A stretch of DNA of 64,000 nt from Burkholderiales bacterium (lineage in GTDB: Bacteria > Pseudomonadota > Gammaproteobacteria > Burkholderiales > Burkholderiaceae_C), in contig CANHVY010000006.1 in NCBI GenBank assembly GCA_947464185.1, positions 1 to 64,000 of the forward strand, given 5' to 3'. Position 1 is the stretch's first letter; every line of letters begins with the position of its first letter. The notes under the pieces are model-generated. The model ran no database searches, was not told where the DNA came from, and worked only from the letters and a program-made list of their open reading frames with translations. This document shows positions 59,412-64,000 of this stretch, piece by piece. Position numbers and translations under genes: made by a program.

Positions 59412-60353
59412 ATGAAACCCACCATCGCCCTGTTCACCGGCGACCCCGCCGGCATCGGCCCGGAACTGGTCGACAAGCTCCTGGCCGACCCGGGCACCCT
59501 GGCCAAGGCCGACGTCATCCTCATCGGCCAGCGCGGCCAGGTGCGGGTGCCAGACGGCGTGCGCTGGCACGACTGGGCCGGCGCGGAGGCCCCGGCCTTC
59601 CCGCGGGCCCAGGCCACGGCCGACAACGGCGGCTACATGCTGCAGGGGCTGGAGGTGGGCGCACGCCTGGCGCAGTCAGGCGCGGCCGACGCCTTGTGCT
59701 TTGCGCCGCTGAACAAGGGCGCGCTGCGCGCCGGCGGCATGCACCAGGAGGACGAGCTGCGCTGGTTCTCGGAGTTGCTGGCCTATGACGGCATCTGCGG
59801 CGAGCTCAACGTGCTGGCGAACCTGTGGACGGCGCGTGTCACCTCGCATGTGGCGCTCAAGGAGGTGAGCGAACTGCTGGCGCCGCACAAGGTGGCGGAC
59901 GCCATCAGCATGATCCACCGGGCGCTGCAGGCCTCGGGCAAGGCCAGCCCACGCATTGCGGTGTGCGGCCTGAACCCGCACAACGGTGACAACGGCAACT
60001 ATGGCGACGAGGAAGGCCGCATCATCGAGCCCGGCGTGCGCCTGGCGGCGGAACGCGGCTTCCCGGCCGACGGCCCCTTCCCCGCCGACACCACCTTCGT
60101 GCGGGCCATCCGTTCCGAGGGCGGCTACGACGGCGTGGTGACGATGTACCACGACCAGGGCCAGATCGCGATGAAACTGATGGGCTTCGAGCGTGGCGTC
60201 ACCGTGCACGGCGGCCTGCCCATCCCCATCACCACGCCGGCCCACGGCACGGCCTACGATATTGCCGGGGCCGGCAAGGCCAACCCCGGCGCCATGCTCA
60301 ACGCCTTCGATCTGGCCTGCCGCATGGGCATGAGCCGGTGCACCAGTCACTGA
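59412..60353 (+). CDS. PdxA-family dehydrogenase (4-hydroxythreonine-4-phosphate dehydrogenase-like)
   Basis: IALFTGDPAGIGPEL; GLNPHNGDNGNYGDEE; VTMYHDQGQIAMKL; TTPAHGTAYDIAG. Confidence 0.92.
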   Translation: MKPTIALFTGDPAGIGPELVDKLLADPGTLAKADVILIGQRGQVRVPDGVRWHDWAGAEAPAFPRAQATADNGGYMLQGLEVGARLAQSGAADALCFAPLNKGALRAGGMHQEDELRWFSELLAYDGICGELNVLANLWTARVTSHVALKEVSELLAPHKVADAISMIHRALQASGKASPRIAVCGLNPHNGDNGNYGDEEGRIIEPGVRLAAERGFPADGPFPADTTFVRAIRSEGGYDGVVTMYHDQGQIAMKLMGFERGVTVHGGLPIPITTPAHGTAYDIAGAGKANPGAMLNAFDLACRMGMSRCTSH

Positions 60354-60373
60354 AATCTGCAGGAGACCGCACG

Positions 60374-61345
60374 ATGCAACGCAAGACCTTCACCGCCGCG
60401 CTGATCACCCTGGCGGCAGCCCTGTCCCTGCCCGCCGGCGCGCAGACGGCCTACCCCACCAAACCCGTCAAGCTGATGGTCGGCGCCGGCCCGGGCGGGG
60501 GCACCGACATCATCGCCCGCCTGCTGGCCGAGAAGTTCGCGGAAGGCCTGAAGGGCACCTGGGTGGTGGAGAACAGGCCCGGCGCCTCGAACACGATTGC
60601 CGCGGACATCACCGCCAAGGCCCCGGCCGACGGCCACACGCTGCTGGTGGCCACCAACACCGGCCAGGCCATCGCCCCGCACCTGCTGAAACTGGCCTTC
60701 GACCCCTTGAAGGACCTGGTGCCCCTGGGCCTGATCGCCACCGTGCCGAACGTGCTGGTGGTGGGCGCACAGGTGCCCGTAAAGAACGTGAGCGAACTCG
60801 TGGCTGCGATGAAGGCCAAGCCCGGGGACTTCAAGTACGCCTCCTCGGGCGTGGGCAGCACCCAGCACATCGCAGGCGAGGCCTTCGACATGGCCGCGGG
60901 CACCAAGAGCCAGCACATCCCCTACAAGGGCAGCAGCCAGGCGCACCTGGACATCATCGGCGGCAGTGTGCAGATGATGTTCGACACCACCTCCTCCGCG
61001 ATGGCGCAGATCAAGGCCGGCAAGTTCAGGCCCCTGGCCGTGACCACGCCTGCCCGCTCGCCCCAGCTGCCCGAGGTGCCCACGCTGGCCGAAGCGGGTG
61101 TGCGCGGCGCCGAGATGAGCACCTGGTATGCGCTGTATGTCACCGCAGGCACCCCGCCCGATGTGGTGGCCCGGCTGCAGGCCGAGCTGGCACGCGTGAT
61201 CAGGCTGCCGGACGTGGACGCCCGCCTCAAGGGCCTGGGCGGCGAGCCGTCGACCATCACGCCCGCGCAGTTCGCCGAGCTCAATCGTCAGGAATTCGAG
61301 CGCTTCGGCAAGCTGATCCGCGACGCCAAGATCAAGCTGGATTGA
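60374..61345 (+). CDS. Bug/TctC-family substrate-binding protein
   Basis: VKLMVGAGPGGGTDIIARLLAEKF; WVVENRPGASNTIAADITAKAPADGHTLL. Confidence 0.92.
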   Translation: MQRKTFTAALITLAAALSLPAGAQTAYPTKPVKLMVGAGPGGGTDIIARLLAEKFAEGLKGTWVVENRPGASNTIAADITAKAPADGHTLLVATNTGQAIAPHLLKLAFDPLKDLVPLGLIATVPNVLVVGAQVPVKNVSELVAAMKAKPGDFKYASSGVGSTQHIAGEAFDMAAGTKSQHIPYKGSSQAHLDIIGGSVQMMFDTTSSAMAQIKAGKFRPLAVTTPARSPQLPEVPTLAEAGVRGAEMSTWYALYVTAGTPPDVVARLQAELARVIRLPDVDARLKGLGGEPSTITPAQFAELNRQEFERFGKLIRDAKIKLD

Positions 61346-61418
61346 CACCCGCCTGAGCACCGAAAGGCGCCATCCACTGGCCTCCGCGGATTGCGCCCAG
61401 GGCGCGACACCTCCCGCG

Positions 61419-62420
61419 TCAGCGGTCTTGCGCTGCCGGCAGCCGCACCACCAGGTTGCCCACGAGCTGGCCAGACTCCACGGCCTCGTGGGCGGCCACG
61501 ATGTCGTGCAGGTCCACGCGGCGGGCGATCGGGTGCTGCAGCAGCCCGTCGTCGAGCATCCCGCGCAGCGCGGCCTCGGCAGCGGCGCGGTCGGCCACGC
61601 TCAGGGCGTAGACGATGAAGAAGTGCCAGGACAGGTTCTTCACGATGAGCGGGAAGAAGGGGAACTCGAACCCCGCATTGCCGCTGCCGTAGACGACGGC
61701 GCAGCCACCGGGCTTGAGCATCTCGGCATCGAGCAGGCCGTTGGCCGCGACGTCCACCTCGATGACGCGGTCCAGCCCTTCACCGCCGGTCAGCTCGGCC
61801 ACGCGGGCGGCCAGGGGCTCGTCACGGTAATTGATCGTGGCGTGTGCACCAGCCGCCAAGGCCACCTGGGCCTTGTGCGCCGAGCTGACGCTGGCAATCA
61901 ACTGGCGTGCGCCCAGCAGGCGCGCGAACTGGACGGCGTAGTGCCCGACCGCCCCCGCGCCACCGGCCACTAGCACGCGCTGGCCGGCCACGCCGCCGTA
62001 GCCGCGCACCGCGTGCAAGGCCGTCAGCGCGGGGATGCCGAAGCAGGCGCCCGCCTCCTTGGGCACGCCATCGGGCAGCTCCACCGCCTGCGCCGTGGGC
62101 AGGACGGTGCACTCCGCCGCCGTGCCGTCAGGGCGGCCCCAGGCGGCGTTCCAGACCCAGACGCGCCGGCCCAGGCGTTCCACAGGCACCCCGGAGCCCA
62201 CGGCCTCGATCACGCCGGCACCGTCGCTGTGCGGGGTGACGCTCGGAAACGGCATGCCGCGGCCGCGAAGGTCCGCCCGTGACTTCACATCCGTGGGGTT
62301 GACGCCCGACCAGTGCAGGCGAACCTTCACCTCCCCGGGACCAGGCTCGGGTTCGGGCAGGTCGCCCAGCTGCAGCACCTCGCGCGCAGCGCCGGTGCGG
62401 GTGTAGAAGGCTGCTTTCAT
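61419..62420 (-). CDS. Zinc-type alcohol dehydrogenase / NADPH:quinone reductase-like (MDR family)
   Basis: MKAAFYTRTGAAREVLQLGDLPEPEPGPGEVKVRLHWSGVNPTDVKSR; GQRVLVAGGAGAVGHYAVQFARLLGA. Confidence 0.93.
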   Translation of the reverse strand: MKAAFYTRTGAAREVLQLGDLPEPEPGPGEVKVRLHWSGVNPTDVKSRADLRGRGMPFPSVTPHSDGAGVIEAVGSGVPVERLGRRVWVWNAAWGRPDGTAAECTVLPTAQAVELPDGVPKEAGACFGIPALTALHAVRGYGGVAGQRVLVAGGAGAVGHYAVQFARLLGARQLIASVSSAHKAQVALAAGAHATINYRDEPLAARVAELTGGEGLDRVIEVDVAANGLLDAEMLKPGGCAVVYGSGNAGFEFPFFPLIVKNLSWHFFIVYALSVADRAAAEAALRGMLDDGLLQHPIARRVDLHDIVAAHEAVESGQLVGNLVVRLPAAQDR

Positions 62421-62524
62421 GAGCGGATCCTGAAGCAATGGCTGGCGGTGCGGGTGAAGGCGCGGGTGGCAAGTCGCGGCAGTCCACGCTTCGCAGGCGG
62501 GGCTCCGCGCCGCCACACTGCGGC

Positions 62525-63241
62525 ATGATGCCAGCCATGCCAAGCGATGCCCGTCCATTGCCGCCGGCCACGGCCCGCGTCTGGGCCTGGCTGGAGGGCC
62601 ACCCCTTGATGACAGGTTTCATGCTCATCGGCGGCGCGGCGGCGGCCCTGCAGCTGGGGCACCGCAGCACCGAGGACCTGGATTTCGCCTGGGTGGGCCC
62701 ATCGGACGCCCTGCCTCGCACCCAACTTCAGGAACTGCAGCGCCTCATGGCCGCGCAAGGCTGGCCGTGGCGGGACGCGCAGCGCCCGGAGAACGTGCGG
62801 CGTGCGTTGGAAGCCGGGATGCACCTGGCCGACTACCAGCAGGTGCACCGCGTCGGTGAATCGGTCCAGTTGACACTGGTCAGCCTGGACCCACCGCTGC
62901 GTGCGCTGTTGCTGACTCCCGAGCGGGCGCAGCGTCGGATCGCCTCCCTGGAAGATCTGCTGCTCACCAAGCTGTACGCAGCGTCGCGGCGATCGCGGTC
63001 CAGCGACTGGGTGGACCTGCACGCCCTGATGACACGGCACGGCTACCACCTGGGCCATGCGGTGACGCTGTTTCGCCGCCTGGACCGGCCCGACCTGTTC
63101 CAGTCGCTGCTGGCGCGGTGGCGCGAAGGCCGGGCCGAACAGGGGCCGCAGCCCCCCGAGGCGGTGCGGCAATACCTGCGTGCACAGGTCGAGGAGCTGG
63201 ACCGGCGCATGGAGCAAGCCTGGCCCGGGGCTTCAGGCTAA
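62525..63241 (+). CDS. AbiEii-like nucleotidyltransferase family protein
   Basis: FMLIGGAAAALQLGHRSTEDLDFAWVG (GG..HR..DLDF pattern); SLEDLLLTKLYAASRRSRSSDWVDLHAL. Confidence 0.7.
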   Translation: MMPAMPSDARPLPPATARVWAWLEGHPLMTGFMLIGGAAAALQLGHRSTEDLDFAWVGPSDALPRTQLQELQRLMAAQGWPWRDAQRPENVRRALEAGMHLADYQQVHRVGESVQLTLVSLDPPLRALLLTPERAQRRIASLEDLLLTKLYAASRRSRSSDWVDLHALMTRHGYHLGHAVTLFRRLDRPDLFQSLLARWREGRAEQGPQPPEAVRQYLRAQVEELDRRMEQAWPGASG

Positions 63242-64000
63242 GCGCGGACCTGCTGCGCCCGCTGCGCCGCCAGCACCTCGGCGCGCACGCACTCGGTCAA
63301 CTCTTCCTTCAGCGCGGCGAAGGCCGGGGTGGTCTTCATCGAGTAGTGCCGTGGGTGCGGCAGGTCCACGGGGCGGTCGAGCTTGATGCGGCCCGGGCGC
63401 GCGCTCATCACCACCGTGCGGCTGGCCATGAACACGGACTCGTCGATGTCATGGGTGACGAAGAGCACGGTCTTGCGCTCGGCCTCCCAGATGGACAGCA
63501 GCAACTCCTGCATCAGCTCGCGCGTCTGGTGGTCCAGCGCGCCGAAGGGCTCGTCCATCAGCAGGATGCGCGGCCCGTTGGCCAGGGCGCGGGCGATGGC
63601 CGTGCGCTGCTGCATGCCGCCCGAGAGCTGCTTGGGGTAGTGCTGCTCGAAGCCCGTCAGGCCCACCTTCGCGATGAAGCCATGGGCGATCTCGAGCTGC
63701 TGTGCGCGCGGCAGTCCGCGTTCGCGCAGGCCGAAACACACGTTGTCCAGCACGTTCAGCCAGGGGAACAGGGTGTAGCTCTGGAACACCATGCCGCGGT
63801 CGGCACCGGGGCCCTCGATGCGCTGGCCGTCGAGTTGCACCTCACCGGCCGTGGGGTGGTCCAGCCCGGCCACGATGCGCAGCAGCGTGCTCTTGCCGCA
63901 GCCGCTGGGGCCGAGGATGGTGACGAAGTCGTTCTCGGCCACGTCCAGATCGGTGGACTGCAGGGCCAGGGTGCCGCCCCCGGCGCCGTCAAAGCGGCGC
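63238..64000 (-). CDS. ABC transporter ATP-binding protein (NitT/TauT family), 5' end beyond window
   Basis: LGPSGCGKSTLLRIVAGLDHPTAG; LSGGMQQRTAIARALANGPRILLMDEPFGALDHQTR. Reading frame open to the window edge (RRFDGAGGGTLALQSTDLDVAEND). Confidence 0.93.
   Translation of the reverse strand, partial: RRFDGAGGGTLALQSTDLDVAENDFVTILGPSGCGKSTLLRIVAGLDHPTAGEVQLDGQRIEGPGADRGMVFQSYTLFPWLNVLDNVCFGLRERGLPRAQQLEIAHGFIAKVGLTGFEQHYPKQLSGGMQQRTAIARALANGPRILLMDEPFGALDHQTRELMQELLLSIWEAERKTVLFVTHDIDESVFMASRTVVMSARPGRIKLDRPVDLPHPRHYSMKTTPAFAALKEELTECVRAEVLAAQRAQQVRA

Overview
This 64 kb window is high-GC DNA that looks betaproteobacterial (Burkholderiales/Comamonadaceae-like; inferred from the many Bug/TctC binding proteins). 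Most of it is metabolic and transport gene content. It includes: an Fe-ADH / glutamine-amidotransferase-type hydrolase / ALDH cluster; six orphan Bug/TctC binding proteins; an ABC-TauD-class V aminotransferase operon with a divergent Crp/Fnr regulator; argG, a sulfatase, an MmgE/PrpD protein, and a GntR-TRAP-PdxA-like-FAH catabolic cluster. No tRNA, rRNA or CRISPR was recognised. Points most worth a second look: (1) a lower-GC, translationally coupled three-gene operon (DGQHR protein, unknown 432-aa protein, D12-type adenine methylase) beside a wrecked polymorphic-toxin pretoxin fragment; (2) a reductive-dehalogenase gene frameshifted exactly at a 3x7-bp tandem repeat; (3) a decayed second copy of the Crp/ABC/TauD/aminotransferase unit, whose two remnants flank a signalling module; (4) that module itself, a REC-EAL / FIST / multi-PAS histidine kinase operon with a convergent REC-LuxR gene; (5) two toxin-antitoxin loci with an intact antitoxin and broken toxin, plus a probable third PIN-toxin fragment truncated by an IS256-like element; (6) a HAD phosphatase whose best start codon is ATA. 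Everything was read by eye from the sequence and the ORF track; no database search was run.
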